This document shows positions 32,990-46,534 of a stretch of DNA of 64,000 nt, piece after piece. Position numbers and translations under genes: made by a program. The notes beneath the pieces are model-generated. The model worked only from the letters and a program-made list of their open reading frames with translations, was not told the origin of the DNA and did not search any database. The DNA is from Halichondria panicea (lineage: Eukaryota; Porifera; Demospongiae; Suberitida; Halichondriidae): the NCBI RefSeq assembly GCF_963675165.1, contig NC_087377.1:6651122-6715121 (forward strand), read 5' to 3'. How positions within the stretch are numbered: position 1 is the stretch's first letter; each line of letters opens with the position of its first letter.

Positions 32990-34329
32990 GTGCCTTGCAT
33001 ATAAAATTTGCCTATTACTGTATAGATAAGCTGGTTCAAATTGGACCTATATAATAATACGCAGTCTGATGAATAATCAAGACTATAATTATATACATGC
33101 CTATAATTATATACATTTAATAAGAAGCATTGCTTGCTCGAAATAATTTGGTCTTGCCCTTGCTTGAAAGTCTAGGTATAAGCATAAATAATTGAGTTTT
33201 CAATCTTATGGTATAAGGAAGAGTATCAATGACTTTCGTCAGGAGTGAGGACTAGAAAAGACCTACTTACTCTCACATATCATCTTGAGATCTCAGCAAC
33301 ATCTTGCCTTTTTCTAAGCATATATATATACATGCGTTACGTCCATAAACACCAATCACAAATTACCATGCATAGGACCAACTCAACTTATTCACTTATG
33401 CAGTCGTTGGTCTGCTTGGTTCTATGGGCTGGGCCTGATCATGAGACTGCCTAAAAAAAATGTATGCCTGTGGGTTGAACCCTAAAGTACCTGGCTCGTT
33501 ATTGTAGAGTAGCTCAGCCCTCATCATGCTTGGATTGACTTCCAAAATGAAACTGGTATTGTAAGAAATCCTTGCATGAGTGCAACATCTGTAGAGTACC
33601 ACATGTCCACATCACAATCTAGCCTGTATTATATATACTGGTGAGAGTATAGTAAGTTTATACAACTCACATTGGCAACAAAGACATCAGCTGAAGATTC
33701 ATTCGAAAGGTTCTTTTTTTTCTGTTGTTTGGATAACAGATAGCATGCACGAATATTGTTTTGTAGCTATTGAGCCACTGTACACATGTACCTTTGGTAG
33801 GCTGAGAACATGACGGAGGAGCATCATCCTCAGAGTACTGACTAATCTAGATAAACGTTCGTTCTATCGTGCAGAAAAGGATAGCAGAAGAGGGGGGCCT
33901 AGAATGTTAAAATTCTAGGCCCAGGGGGGCCCAAAATTTTATGACACCGGTAACGTTTCACAGGAAGCTATGGTCCAGTCTTTGTTATCAGCGTAATGGC
34001 CAGTGCCTGAGAGTAAACTTTCAAGTGTGTGATATACCTAACACACTTAAAATTCACCGAGACAATCGAACTGCAATCAAACCTGAGCTGATTGTTGTAT
34101 GAACATGGTCTATTTCAATGACAACATAGCCAACTGTCTTCCATTTCTTTTTAATCTCGCACTCGGCGCCTTGAATCAACGTAACTGTTTGTTGGCCCTG
34201 GTCCCATTTTCTTCCACCACTGACTATTACGTATAGAGCCCTTGTAATCACTATCTTCAGAACTACCACGCACAATTTTCATTGTCGCTAGAATGGTGCA
34301 TCAAGTCTGGTGTGTTTTGTGTTCCTCCT
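32990..34329. other. Intergenic DNA with one hairpin
   Basis: No exon is supported with confidence. A clean hairpin GGGCCTAGAAT / ATTCTAGGCCC occupies 33895-33922, followed by a second G/C run (GGGGGGCCC). The minus-strand frame at 34054-34275 shows no recognisable domain. Confidence 0.4.
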
Positions 34330-34416
34330 TGCAAAAGAATTTCCATTTATAACAACGATCAATCAGCCACCATATATTTAGGGGAATCTGTCTCAGTAAT
34401 TTGTGGACCTGCAAGT
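34330..34416 (+). CDS. Possible Ig-like domain fragment
   Basis: The plus-strand frame reads CVPPCKRISIYNNDQSAT then IYLGESVSVICGPA, which resembles the A-B strands of an Ig domain (G-E-S-V-x-V-x-C). The frame closes soon after and only a weak donor (AGTAGAC) is seen. It is not continuous with the GT92 gene. Could be a lone exon, a relic or chance. Confidence 0.25.
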
Positions 34417-34616
34417 AGACAAAAAAGACAGTGTTAGGTATTTTACAATAAATACAAATACATGTCACACAAGCCTAGCGTATAGCTAGATATCAAATAA
34501 ATCGATGCTCTGAAAGCTTACACAACTATCTTGTTGATGTACTTCTGATGCCATGTCCTCATTCAGGCAGTCCAACAGCTCTAAGGCCTGATATAATAGG
34601 ATAAGGATCCATCTTA

Positions 34617-34672
34617 CCGTATAGCGGGTAATTTTTGTGGGGTAAAATATTCGCGGGTAAGTTTCGTGGGTT
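34617..34672. mobile_element. Half of a CCGTATA MITE
   Basis: TA then CCGTATAGCGGGTAATTTTT and GGGGTAAAATATTCGCGGG, as in the left arm of 15892-16100, but no right end follows within the next few hundred bases. Truncated relic 160 bases upstream of the GT92 gene. Confidence 0.65.
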
Positions 34673-34829
34673 GTCTACTCTACATCTAGACTGTACTAGC
34701 TGCTTCATGCTTGAAACCTAAAAGCTCTTTTTTAGAGACCATTCAAAGGTCGAAGTCTATATGGGTCAAAGGCATTAAATCTGCCCAAAGAGACTGGATG
34801 ATCTATCTCTAGCTATATGATAGATCTAT

Positions 34830-36215
34830 ATGGAAAGATTAGTTGTGTTGAGTTTCAAATCCAAGAGAAAACAGCTGTTGATGTTAGCAGCTTCGATTTG
34901 CTGCCTATTACCAATACTTTGGTTTATCAGAAATGTATTTCTACCACCCAATGCAGTGAAACTCCCTGTGAACATAGATATGGATCCGCCAGCTCGCCAT
35001 AAAGATAATACTCGACGACCCATCAACATTCCCAACCGTATCTCATATACGGATCACCCCTACCAATTAGCGCACCAAGCTGACACTGACAACGAGGGGT
35101 CAAGCAACCAGACTACACTGAGTACAGTGCTGATACCGATTATTAACTTTGTTGTTTGCTCTGCGTTTATTGACTTGCGGCCAAGAGATGGATATAGTAA
35201 CTCCACAGTGATTCTTGCTGAGGCTTCAAAGGAAATACTAAAGTTTGGTTTAATTGTAAGCTGTGGTGTTGATGAGATTGGTGCTAAAATACACAAAACT
35301 AAAACTCTATACTTTGGTTGGATTGAAAGCCACTTTCCGAATCTTACTCATGAGGAAATAATGATTACATGCTATGATCTTGAAGCCCATGACAATAGTA
35401 CAGCTTTTGTCACGTATCGTCCAGCACCAAACTCAAATAAAGTAATAACAAGCACTGTTCGAGTTTCATACTTATTAACAGGTGAACGAAAACAAAGCAA
35501 AAAGAAAGTTGTAGTTTGTACAATGTGTTTCGGATCTACTCCACATTGGTTCAACGAGTGGTTGAGATATCAGAAGACTCTAGGAGTTGATCTGGTTCAA
35601 ATAAATGTTGACGACCAGTGTATGAATGAAATCAGGAACTTGAGAACATTTCAGCAATATAGTGAGAATGGTTTCTTGAAAATACAGTACTACAAAACTA
35701 TTTTCTCTTCTACGCAAGTCTTTTACCACTCTCAGGTTCTTAAATATCACGACTGCTTGTACCGACATCAAAATTCATATGAGTACGCACTATTTTTGGA
35801 TATGGATGATTTCTTCATTCCACGAATATCGAACGAAAGTACAATGAAGTACTATTTGAATACATATTTACCAGAAGACAATCAAGCAGCTGTTAAATTC
35901 CACTGGCATAATTTTTTCCCAGATTGCGGCTTGACACAACCACCAGAAAACGTTAAAGATGGTAACGTTACCAGAATCCTTCGAATAAAAGAATATTCGG
36001 ATTCTGGCAACTGGAAGTTTGGGGGTAGATTATCACTGATGACATCGGTTCGTGTTCACACACCAATTGAATTCATCAAAGGTTCGAAACAAGTATATGA
36101 GTTTGACAGCAGTATTGCTTACGTAGCACATATTAAACACAATCGATTAAAAAAAAGATTAAAAAAATTGCCTAGTAGTTTTGACTGTTTACAAAAGAGT
36201 TTAGATATCTTATAG
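34830..36215 (+). CDS. Glycosyltransferase family 92 protein
   Basis: Single-exon frame of 461 residues from ATG 34830. A basic start (SKRKQ) followed by one membrane segment at about residues 16-37 gives the type II topology of Golgi glycosyltransferases. A stem region with N-x-S/T sites follows. The catalytic part starts near residue 226 (KVVVCTMCFGSTPHWFNEWL) and continues with VDLVQINVDDQC and ALFLDMDDFFIPR, whose D-M-D-D (residues 324-327) fits the metal/nucleotide-sugar binding D-x-D. These are features of GT92 (formerly DUF23), whose characterised nematode member galactosylates core fucose; the donor and acceptor here are unknown. Unlike most genes of the window it is not duplicated. 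The C-terminus ends with a basic run (RLKKRLKKL), about where the family domain ends. Confidence 0.85.
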   Translation: MERLVVLSFKSKRKQLLMLAASICCLLPILWFIRNVFLPPNAVKLPVNIDMDPPARHKDNTRRPINIPNRISYTDHPYQLAHQADTDNEGSSNQTTLSTVLIPIINFVVCSAFIDLRPRDGYSNSTVILAEASKEILKFGLIVSCGVDEIGAKIHKTKTLYFGWIESHFPNLTHEEIMITCYDLEAHDNSTAFVTYRPAPNSNKVITSTVRVSYLLTGERKQSKKKVVVCTMCFGSTPHWFNEWLRYQKTLGVDLVQINVDDQCMNEIRNLRTFQQYSENGFLKIQYYKTIFSSTQVFYHSQVLKYHDCLYRHQNSYEYALFLDMDDFFIPRISNESTMKYYLNTYLPEDNQAAVKFHWHNFFPDCGLTQPPENVKDGNVTRILRIKEYSDSGNWKFGGRLSLMTSVRVHTPIEFIKGSKQVYEFDSSIAYVAHIKHNRLKKRLKKLPSSFDCLQKSLDIL

Positions 36216-36847
36216 TTTGCTATTCATAATTATTATACCACCATGGCAATTATTTATACCTGATATGTTCACAAATACGAGAAATTATTATGCAGCCAAC
36301 GAGCATCCTGAGGTTTTCAATTATAAAGCAGCCCCTTAATAATTATAGTACATGTACTTGTAAAAAAAGTCTTTGTTGACCATAATAATAATTTTTGCAC
36401 ATAGACATGATCATGAGCGAGCAGTCGACTTAGCACAGCCACCCACGCTTCTGCACTCCGGTGTATAGTTCAAAATGCAGCTATAGCTAATCTCCAATTA
36501 AATGCAATGAAGGCTGTTGGTATAAATATTCATAAATAATCATATACAGGACTGGTGCATGCGCAGTCAGTTCGAAAATATCTTATCCTCACCCACACCA
36601 AACCCTTTATTTTACTATAATTGTAGTCTCAGTCTGCGAACTGTTTTTACAAGTTTTGTCTTTGTATGGAATTGTGCACATGTACAAACTGTATAAAATA
36701 CACGATATTTGTTATGATTAAATAGTGCAATACATAAACTGAGTTTGGCTAACCCTGAGTTCACATGTTCGAACTGAAAAGATGTGTGTCTGCATGTACA
36801 TATCCTTGCAATTTCTCTACTTTTCAATTGCCTGTATAATTATAGGT
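36216..36847. other. Spacer between GT92 gene and duplication copy B
   Basis: AT-rich, no exon recognised. The similarity to the left end of the window begins at 36848, which sets the duplication border. Confidence 0.5.
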
Positions 36848-37113
36848 GTATATAGATTAATTATGATGTTGTACATCGCAAAACAGCAACGCATCTGTGA
36901 AGCCATTTAGTTTGAACATTGTAAACTCTGGACAATTAACCTCTTAGCTCTCTAGCTACATAACAGTTAGACACGGTGTCTACAGGAATTAGGCTTGACT
37001 ATATATACAATACAACAAGTGTATTTTGCTTGACAATGGGATACTAAGTAAGTTGTAGGTTAGCCTCGTCCCCTGACCAAGTTGCCTCTAAAATAACACT
37101 AAAATAATGCTAA

Positions 37114-37278
37114 GTCGCCAACCAGAGGAGGTACGACAGGCGCGATGCAGCTCAAGCAATTAGCCTTTGATTGAGCAATAATTATCCGTCCAAGTCGTAT
37201 GTTTTTGCTGAGAGTAATCAGAGGCTAATTACTTTAGCTGCACCACGCCTGCATGTCGTACCTCCTCTGGTCGCCAAC
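37114..37278. mobile_element. Mutator-like MITE with 9-bp TSD (copy B)
   Basis: Element 37123-37269 between GTCGCCAAC repeats (37114-37122, 37270-37278). Here the right end reads CCTCCTCTG and mirrors the left end CAGAGGAGG perfectly, while the A copy has CTACTCTG; a few internal bases differ from A. The insertion predates the duplication. Confidence 0.8.
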
Positions 37279-38585
37279 TAGGCCTGCATGCATGGTATAG
37301 AGATTGTAAATGGGGGTGGTTTCAGATTCAACTAATTCCAATGATTTCTCTTGCCGAAATCACAAAAATAGCTCCGTGTTATCTTGAAGCTAGCTAACTA
37401 TTATAGGTAGCTAGGTATTAGATCTATAGGTGGTAGCTATCAATTGCAAGTTGTGTCAAACAAAAAGTTGTGTAAGAAGGCCTCCTCCAATAAGCATCTT
37501 TACCAGGCCTAGTTGGCGATGTATAGCTAGCGACAACAAGGCTAGTTGTAGGTATACTAAGTCCTATAGTATACCTCCTTTGAGCCCATATACATGTATT
37601 CCCACGATAATGAAAGCTAACAGCATAATTTTTATTCTTTAATGACATTACTATACCGCACAGTGGGAAATGTTCGTGAGGTGCAATTTTTCAAGGGTAG
37701 ACATGCAGAAGACATGAAAATTAAAACTGAGATAAATTCCCATGGCACTGGTATTTCACATGCAAAGCTATTGGTGGGTGTGGTTTCCAGGTATTGAACG
37801 CGAATAGTTATTAGAACCCACGAACATTTCTGCTGAGGGCTCTGGAACCAAATGGCGAAAATTTTGCACCGATGAAAAAGTGCCGCTATACGATGATTAT
37901 TATATAATTATAATTATGTAATGTGTTAGGTAACTTACTTGTATGCTTGATACAAGCCTTGTGAATGCTACCATCATTTCCACTAGTCGACCATAAGTGG
38001 CTGTCAAATTCGATGGATTGTTCAAATCAATTCTTCAATTTCAGTAGAGCTGTGTGAAATTTGGCTTGGGTACTGTTGAAGTTTCTCGGATCGTTATCGA
38101 TTTCGTCTAACCTATAGCATGACTTAGGCCTAGCCTGTACTTGTATTCGTTGTATCCAGCAATCTCGGGGTAGACAACTGGAGAAGAGCTTCTTCCGAGC
38201 ACTCTTGACTCAACTGAGCTGCAGTTGCTGTATTCTGACGAACTGTAAACATAGAAATTCCTTGTTAAAGAAATAAATCACATTATTTCGTACTGTCATG
38301 TGTAGTATAGCTATATACTGTTAAATGTACACCAAACAATATAATGATCGACACCTGACTCAGTGGTTGTGTGGAGGACTTCATGAGCCAGTTCAGTCGC
38401 TGCATTATCTGTGAGAATGATGACATAACAGCATATACATGAGACCCATGCACTTACACAATTGCAGAATCAATGTAGGCTAGCTATGTAAGTTCTTAAT
38501 AAGCCAGAACTGATCGAAAAAAGTTTATGGGGGAACTCCATGAAAATACGGCCCACATCATAGGAAAAGTAGCTAGATAACTCAC

Positions 38586-38714
38586 TTATCTCATCTCTAT
38601 AGAGAGCTCTGTAGACAATGAGGACCACTTTCCTAGCAGCGGCATTCTTCATCTCACACTGGTAGTGACCAAAGTCCTCCTCACTCACACTCTGGACGCT
38701 CAGAGTGTTGGATA
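38586..38714 (-). CDS. Ig-like domain exon, C-terminal half (copy B)
   Basis: Sequence-identical to the exon at 1791-1919, including acceptor and GTGAGT donor. Encodes EEDFGHYQCE with the Ig F-strand cysteine. The candidate tail exon equivalent lies at about 38107-38242. No N-terminal half of the domain is found between this exon and the membrane gene at 39832 either. Confidence 0.5.
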
Positions 38715-39831
38715 CTGGATTTCACTTTGCTCCAATCATCGAGGAAAACTGCTCCACAGAATTTCTATAAACTTGAGCACATACATGCTTGCTTTTTGAC
38801 CGACACAATCTATAGATGAAAAGACAATCTAGATGAATTAGATCAATTGTGACATACGCATAATTATTTCTGGGCCTAACGCTATACATATACATTTGTT
38901 GTCTTTTGACCTCTGAGATCAAAGGAATAGAAGTGCCAGTATAATTATGGCGTTTTGCACTGGGGATATTCATGCACTCCTGGCGGCACTCATAGCCATG
39001 TAATAACTATTGTAAAAACTGAGACCCTACACACCTTAAGTGTGGTTGGGAAAGGTGAGTGGAAACTGTCATTCTCGTGATGTGCTCTGACACTATAAGG
39101 AATATCAATTGAAACTCTCAGGATACTCTAGGGCCCATGTGCCAATAAGGACCATCTCCTAGAACTACTGTAAAAAAAATTGTGGAAAGCACAAAAATGT
39201 GCAGGTGTTAAAGTTGTAAATGTGGTTTGTCAAGTGCAAGCACGCAATACGGTGCACAAAGCACACAATACATACAGTGTTCAGTTGTAAATGGGTTTGG
39301 ATAACAGCTTCTAATCCAATAGGTGTTCGCTACCTGTAACATGGATATCTACGGATTTGTTACCCTCGTGCTGTTGTGTGTATTCCCTCGGGTTACAAAT
39401 CCAATACACCCTTGATATCCATGGTACAACTACCGTATAGCGGATATATTTCGAGGGTATAAATGTTTGTGGTTTTCGCTGATCAAGGTTCTACCGCGAA
39501 CAATTATACCCACAAATTTAATATCACATGCATGCATGCTGCATAAAAGCTGCTATTCCGTGAAAACATTTCTAACAGTCAATTCCGCAAAAGTTTATAC
39601 CCTCGAAATAGAAATATACCTGTATATTTATTACTTGTTTAGTATAGTTAGAAAAGGTAAGTGGAAACTGTCATTCTCGTGTTATTGTGATTTGTACTGT
39701 TTACTTTTGCTACCATTTAGATTAGCATGCATGGCTATACATCAGACAAACATACAAAAAACAGGCACACTATTATAACAGTTGACAAACTATCAGTTGG
39801 CAGCTACATAAACTAACCAGTACAACAAAGT

Positions 39832-41130
39832 TTATTTTGTAGAAAGCAGTGACTCAGATATCGAAAAGAAGATTCCTGAAAGAAGTAATATGACGTAAAG
39901 TGGGTTGCCGAGAGAAATTGGTATGTTTATTCCGGGTATGCGAGGCAAGAAATCGAAGTCCTCTTCCCATTCCACTGCCAGTCGTCGAGCAAGCGTTGAA
40001 CGATTTGGGTTATCCTGAAACTTCTTCAGTTGGTTTTCTCTCAACTTGTTAAAGAACTCTTGATGATAGGTGTTCATTTTCCTAGCACAAAGATAAGGAA
40101 TAAGCAAGGTGATGAACTGGTTAAGGTTATAAAGTAGATAGAATATTTGTGGAATGTCTGCAATTGGTGTGTCGCCATCACTATCAGCTCTCCAAGGACG
40201 AAGAATATTGTACGTTTTCAGAGAAGTTGCTACAAGATAGATAATCCAAGGAACAATAAACCAAGTTTGAAATAGCTCTTGAATAGCCTCAACTTTCTTT
40301 CCAATCTCTGTGTAGTTTTTGTCATACAATTTCCAGTCCTTGCTTACTAAATTCCAATCAGCAAGAGCTTGCTCCTCGGTGAGCTCAGGGGGAGAGTCCT
40401 GAGTTTGTTCCACGGTGGGCTCGGTATGTTTAGAGGAAGAGTTCTGAGTTTGCTTTACAGTGCGCTCGCAGGGAGAGTCATCAAGAGGCCAGATTTTACT
40501 CAAATAAAGTGTAGCGTAAATCATCAATGCCCGGACGATGTAGGCTGATAAGTAACGGAGAAAGTTGAAAGCACAGTAAGTTATGTAAATTTCATGGTAG
40601 TGCCGAGAGCACTCCAGTGACCGGCTTTCACTATATTTAATTTCTTGAAAGATTCCAAGTCCAGGAATAGCAAACCCGAGTAAAATGTATGGTGCCAGTA
40701 TGAGTAATATCACTGGTAGGTAGTAAAATCTTTTGGAATTTGCTCTAAAGAACACTCTTGAATCAGTATCTTTCTGCTCGAAAAAGAAATGGTAAAACTG
40801 CTTTCCTAGTAGAATGAATTCCAAAAGTCGTAACACGCTTAGAATTGCATAAACAACAGTAGTGAAGATAAAGTCATGGCGAATATCAGCTTCTGAATTT
40901 GTGCTGTTGCTGCTTTTATCGTTGAAATTGCACTTGTTCCATCCTGTAATTCCGTACCGGGTTATTAACAGTAACCCTCTCAAACTGAAGACTACCCACA
41001 CAGCTCCAAACACAAACCAAAAAATTGCTTTCTTGGTTATTAACAGTAACCAACTGAAGACTACCCACACAGCTCCAAACACAAACCAACAAATTGCTTT
41101 CTTGGCACATGTACTACACTTCTGTGCCAT
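39832..41130 (-). CDS. Multi-pass membrane protein, 432 aa (copy B)
   Basis: Same length and start as the gene at 3037-4335. The only protein difference I see is N for T at residue 131 (codon change at 40739). It retains the duplicated first membrane segment and the TVKQTQ/TVEQTQ loop repeat. Diverges head-to-head from the gene starting at 41417. Family unknown. Confidence 0.75.
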   Translation of the reverse strand: MAQKCSTCAKKAICWFVFGAVWVVFSWLLLITKKAIFWFVFGAVWVVFSLRGLLLITRYGITGWNKCNFNDKSSNSTNSEADIRHDFIFTTVVYAILSVLRLLEFILLGKQFYHFFFEQKDTDSRVFFRANSKRFYYLPVILLILAPYILLGFAIPGLGIFQEIKYSESRSLECSRHYHEIYITYCAFNFLRYLSAYIVRALMIYATLYLSKIWPLDDSPCERTVKQTQNSSSKHTEPTVEQTQDSPPELTEEQALADWNLVSKDWKLYDKNYTEIGKKVEAIQELFQTWFIVPWIIYLVATSLKTYNILRPWRADSDGDTPIADIPQIFYLLYNLNQFITLLIPYLCARKMNTYHQEFFNKLRENQLKKFQDNPNRSTLARRLAVEWEEDFDFLPRIPGINIPISLGNPLYVILLLSGIFFSISESLLSTK

Positions 41131-41416
41131 ATTCTAAGTTTAACACTGCTTAATTAAAATAACTATAGACTCTATAAAATTGTTATCCTATAATCGCATC
41201 TATCTAGAATTTTAATCTAAGGTTTGTCAGGGACTTTACCAGGGACTTCCCAAAAGGTTTGTCATGCAGGACTTCATCAGGGACTTTACTGGCCTTAATT
41301 ACCAGGACTTGACTCCATTCAATGACCACATGCTGATTAAAGTTCTATGCTGTACATCTATGCCTATGGTCTAACTCTAACCCTATTCTTTATAGATTGA
41401 TCTATAGGCTTTTAAG

Positions 41417-43065
41417 ATGGTACTTAGCGGTGATCAAGATAAAGCTCAGGTCAGTAGTACATATACATAGACTAAAGACATTTAATATAAGATGCATGTA
41501 TACGTATCTATAATTATAATATGTGACACAATGGATGTACTGTCACATGCATGCAGTGCTGGTAGAAGGGATCATGAGGCTTATACGGCACCAGATGTGC
41601 AAACGCTCTAAAATTTATAACTTTTCCTTTGCTAATCCAAACCCCTCCCTTCACACATACATCTGGTGCCGTATATACCACTTGAACTGGTAGAAGTAGC
41701 ATTCCTGAACAATTGCCAGAAAGTATACTTTATGGTCATAACATTTCTCCTCAATTATTAAAGTCCACTAATGGATCTACCAGGTTTCTAGTGATCTATT
41801 AAGAGCTTATAGGCCTCGAATCCAGGCCGATTAAAATACATATTTTAATCGGTAAAGCCTATTGATTTCACAGCATACAATTATTTACTGACACGTTGTA
41901 CTTTTACATGCAGGCCGGCAAGAAGTTGCTATTTATACTGCTAGCTGTAGTAGTTGAAGTGACATTGCTGATCAAATTCCCGCTCTTTGTTCTACGACAG
42001 CTGTCAACAACAGTTTTCCTGAAACAAGCCTGTCCATCAGTTAATGCAAGCCAAGTTGGCCAAGAATACATATTCACAATGGTAGTTTATAGCGGCTTGT
42101 ACATTGGTCGCTGGTTTGAAACATTTGTGCTTCACATTCATATCTATAAATTTATCTTTTGTCAAAGCAACATAACTTTTGGGTCATTCTTAAAAAACTG
42201 CAAAAACGGGAGCTGTAAAGCAAACATTACACTGTTTATAACAGCTTTTGTACTTTCCTTATCATCTATAGCTATACCGATTCTTGGGACTATCCTTGAA
42301 GTAAAAAATGGGGAAGATTCTTCTTCAAGTTGTAACAGCTATATTTACGAACATCATTTGATCTATTGGGGTCTGGACATAATACGTTACATACATGATG
42401 TTGTTATTCGCTTATTGCTACTTGTATCAGTGGTTGGCATAAAAGTGATTTGGTCTGAAGGCAAGGAAAAGGCAGGCAAGAAACTAGAATCTGAAACAAG
42501 AGAGCCCACCACTTATCTAGAATATTCGCTGCGAGATTGTGATGTCACCAACCAATATAATAAAACGAAATTGGAAGACTACGATCAAAAAGGGAGATGT
42601 GTAAAGCAAGTTGTTGACATTTTTGAAGTGTGGTTTATTATCCCTTGGATACTGTTTTACATTAGTGCATCGCTAGAAACAGATCAACTGCTGCTGTCGT
42701 GGAGGAATGGATCGAGTGGAAGTGATCGTCACTATGATTTCTCCGAGATTACGTTAATGGTGTACAATTTTAACCAAATAATCTTCCTTACATTGGCATA
42801 CATCGGCTCACAGTTAATAAATTGTGAACACAAGGAATACCTTAAACATTCACGATATGAACGACGTAACAAGCCCCATACAGCAAGTATTCAGGCTCAC
42901 GCTAGGCTTACAAAGTTAGAGAAAGATGACCACTACGATTTTGTGCCACGAATCTGGGGCTCTAGTATCAAGGTCCATTTAGACAGCCCAATATATGTAT
43001 TGTTGTTGCTCCTTGGTATTTTGTTCACATTAATGAATGGCTTGATCTCTGAAGAGAATAACTAA
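41417..43065 (+). CDS. Multi-pass membrane protein, two exons (copy B)
   Basis: Exons 41417-41449 and 41914-43065, as in copy A. I found only silent differences (a TAC/TAT near 42147 and a TAT/TAC near 42840), so the protein appears identical to copy A. The palindromes at 41827-41852 and 43116-43135 are kept. Confidence 0.7.
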
Positions 43066-46000
43066 TCCATTTGCTTTTGTTTAGCTGTTAAGATTTGCTA
43101 TAGTATAAGTTTTTGCAGGAGCACATGTGCTCCTGGTTTTTGTCATTGAGTAGTATATGATTTATTTTTTGCAGGATCGATAATTCACAATTAAATGAAG
43201 ACAGACTCATAGAGTCTTAAAAGTTTTGATATTGTCAGCATAGTTGGCTATTGCTAGCGTTCTAGCCTGAAAGTGTTCACTATTACATTCAGCATTAGCT
43301 CTATACTGATGCAACATTTGCTTGTAAATGTAGTTTGACCTGTCGAGCGTGTCTGCTAAAACCCTCACGAATCAATTTTTCATGCAGACATGATTTAATT
43401 CCACTACAAGCAAATGTTCCAAATTGAGAAGTAATGCCTGTTGTTGAACTTCCATCGAGCTCATTTTATCAACCTCGAACTTTTATGGCTATGTCAGAAT
43501 TCTGATGTGACCAATTAAATCAAGAATTTACAGAGAGCGACAAAAAGTGGCAATTGGTAGTGCTAGTCAGCCTATAACTATGGCTACTGTTAGACTGCAG
43601 TACGCCTGTGCAACACTTTTTTTGTTCCTTCCAGAAGCCAAATAAAATTCATAGCTGCATAAACGCTTCTTGCAAATGTTTGCGATTGACCTATGCATGC
43701 GTTGCACAATAATTGGGGTATGACACTGATGTAATGACAATTAACATTCCATTGTCCATTGTGCAAAGACCTTCAGACTAAAGTGCTTGCCCCTAGAGGG
43801 CGGCTGATTCATATGAGATTTAGAGATACTCATGCCAGTTATATTAAATCTCACCAGTTTTAGAAGTGTATCCATGCAGGGTTAAGGTGTTAAGGGTAGT
43901 GTATCTCGTAGTGTCTCAGCACAGAGGGGGAGGAGGGAGGACACTTGGTAACCACACCCACTCACACCACTCAGCTCAGGAAAAGGGCACTGCATAGAGG
44001 CAAGGTTATCATACTTGACAAATTGATGCTGTCACACAATTCATTTTACCTCACACGGCCAGGGCACATTCATAATTATTATAATCAAATTCTGCCTAAC
44101 ACTTGTAGCCACTAGGACTGCACACCTTATATAATTACCAAGAGTCCATGATAAAAGAGAGAGATAGAGTATATATCATATTCCTATATAGATTCACTGT
44201 TTGTTACAACAATTAATTGATATCACATTCTTTATGATGATAAGACGACCATAGATACCATAATTATAGTATCTATGAGACGACCATGACTGATAGCCTC
44301 ATTCGCAGCGTCTCCTTTTTCTGTTCTTTGACACACAGGTCAATAAGATAAAATACGGTAAGAATTGGACAGTTCTTTCTTTCTTTCTTTGTTCCTTCAA
44401 TTCTTACCTGTGTGCCCAACTGAACAGAAAAAGGAGAGGTTCTGATATACAGTGTGTAACACTGTTTGCTTCACTTAAAACACATCACTTAATTAATAAA
44501 GGATGCATCCTTGCAGTTTATACCCAATAATTATATAGAGATTATACAGTCAGCACATATCTATGGTATACGGGTCAGAGAGCCGGATTAGCAAGAGTTT
44601 CCTACTGTATTCAGGGCTTGTACATGAAACCGCGGTGTTTACTCCAGGAAACTAGAGCACTGAAGTGTTAACCCTCTGCTGTTGACATGAATAAATAGAT
44701 CTATAAAAAGCAGAGGAGTAATTAAGAAGCAACAACTACAATTCTACCGTTTTAATAGTGACCTATATATATATATTGCTATAGGCAACATGTAAGTTTA
44801 GTTTTTGCTCGTTTTTATACGACAACAAAGCTTTTAACAATCGAAATCTGCCACTTTTATAACTTGTTGTGTGGAGGCTACACTGTTAAAACAGGGGTGT
44901 ATATGTACACCCCAAAATGGGTACCACATACGCTTTAAAAACTACCCCCTAGGGTGTAAACTACATACTCAATATTTACACCTTTAAGGTGTATATATCT
45001 CTGTATAAGGTGTACTATAGGGTGTATAGTATGCATATAACCTGCATTCACATGATCACAGCTGTATCAAGTTAAAACACATCCACAAAACATCATAGCA
45101 GCACTAAAATGAGATTATAATTATACATGTGCCAAAGGGTTCAATTTTGTTCGTTGAGTCCAAAGAATACACTTAGCTCGCACGTTGGCTCTTGTTCAAC
45201 ATCACATAGAAAATACAGTCTGCACTGGTATGGCAAACAACAAGGTAGGTGCTCCCATTCGTTTTTCATTCACAAAGATCGTCTGAATTCTGCACAGAAA
45301 ACAAAACACAAAGTCACAAGCATACAGTACATGGAGAATGTTAATTTTCACCGAACAAACTTTTGACGCATTCACATAATTATTATAAGAGCAACACATG
45401 CACAACCTTAAGGATCTACCTTATATACATTCGTACATGTACAAAATAGATAAGTCTTCAAAAACTCTTTAAATATTTGGATTGACGGGATACCTATGTG
45501 CGCATACATAGAAAAGTACAGTCAGCTATTTTATAAAAGCCAAATTGAAGCACGTAATAGCATTGTGCTAACCTTGATATCATCTGAAGAACCCTCGCTA
45601 TCAATTTTTTCCCTTGTCGCCATCTCTAACCTGAATATGCAATAATCCATGAGTCCCAGTTCTCCATTAATGATTGATTGGACACTCACATCTTTTTCAA
45701 TACTGACGATTGTCTTGAACTCGGTTCAAAACTATTGAATATAGGCCTGCATAGAGGAATCAGATGTGTACAGATCAGATAAACTTGCTAACGACAGGTA
45801 AGAATAGTCAAAGTCATAGATGGAAAATTAGTTTAGAACTTACCACTTCGTGAAGCTTCAAAGAAGGACAATTTATTCATAAGATCTGAGACCGCAACAT
45901 AGATAGTTTGGTATAAGCTTCAATTTTGCTTACACCTCCTCTGCAATGCTCTAGTTTTTAGTACTGTTTCGGTTAGGGAGAGATTTGAAGAAGATCTAAC

Positions 46001-46534
46001 GGCTAAAGTCCAAAGTTACAACAGAGTAAGAATTGTTAAGAAAATTTTCTCCAGAAAATTAGTTCCATTGCAATTGATTGTTATTTTTTTACAATCACCC
46101 CCATTTTAGTGTACATGTAAATGGATTTCTCACTATAAACATTAATTTTTGGGGAAGTATATTTGAATGAAAGCACCGCGGGTGCTGATGCCGCGGTGGA
46201 GGTGCCAAAGCTACATAACATAAAACTACTAATAGCTAGCTTTTATCATAGAACTGTTCTATCCATGCTTTTATACACACATTTATCATGATCAACATTT
46301 TTGCATGCAATCACAGGGAAACTCAAATAGTGGGTAATGATCGACCATGATTGTTGTTAAAAACGATCGATGCCAAAAGTTCAAGTCTAAATTAATGGCT
46401 GCAAGTCAGCAGAGCCTTGTAGCTCTTTTCTCACTCTTGAAGCTACCAATAGCTAGCGTTATAGTGCAGAGCTAACTACTCAGTACAGTAGTAACACTCG
46501 GTGAACAAGACTCTTCTGCAATGGCATTATTCTA
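43066..46534. other. Intergenic DNA, copy B, no gene
   Basis: Equivalent of 6271-9735, with the same 20-bp palindrome (43116-43135), foldback (44311-44437), GGTGTATA cluster (about 44896-45030) and repeat R start (about 46322). Only one or two substitutions are apparent. At 46532-46535 the TTAT empty site of the copy A insertion is seen. Confidence 0.5.

Noticed and set aside
32598-33039. Two 111-aa minus-strand frames
   Set aside because: They read through the pogo-like MITE; the residues derive from its terminal repeats.
34054-34275. 73-aa minus-strand frame as a gene
   Set aside because: No domain, no plausible splice borders, and the neighbouring plus strand carries a weak Ig-like pattern instead.
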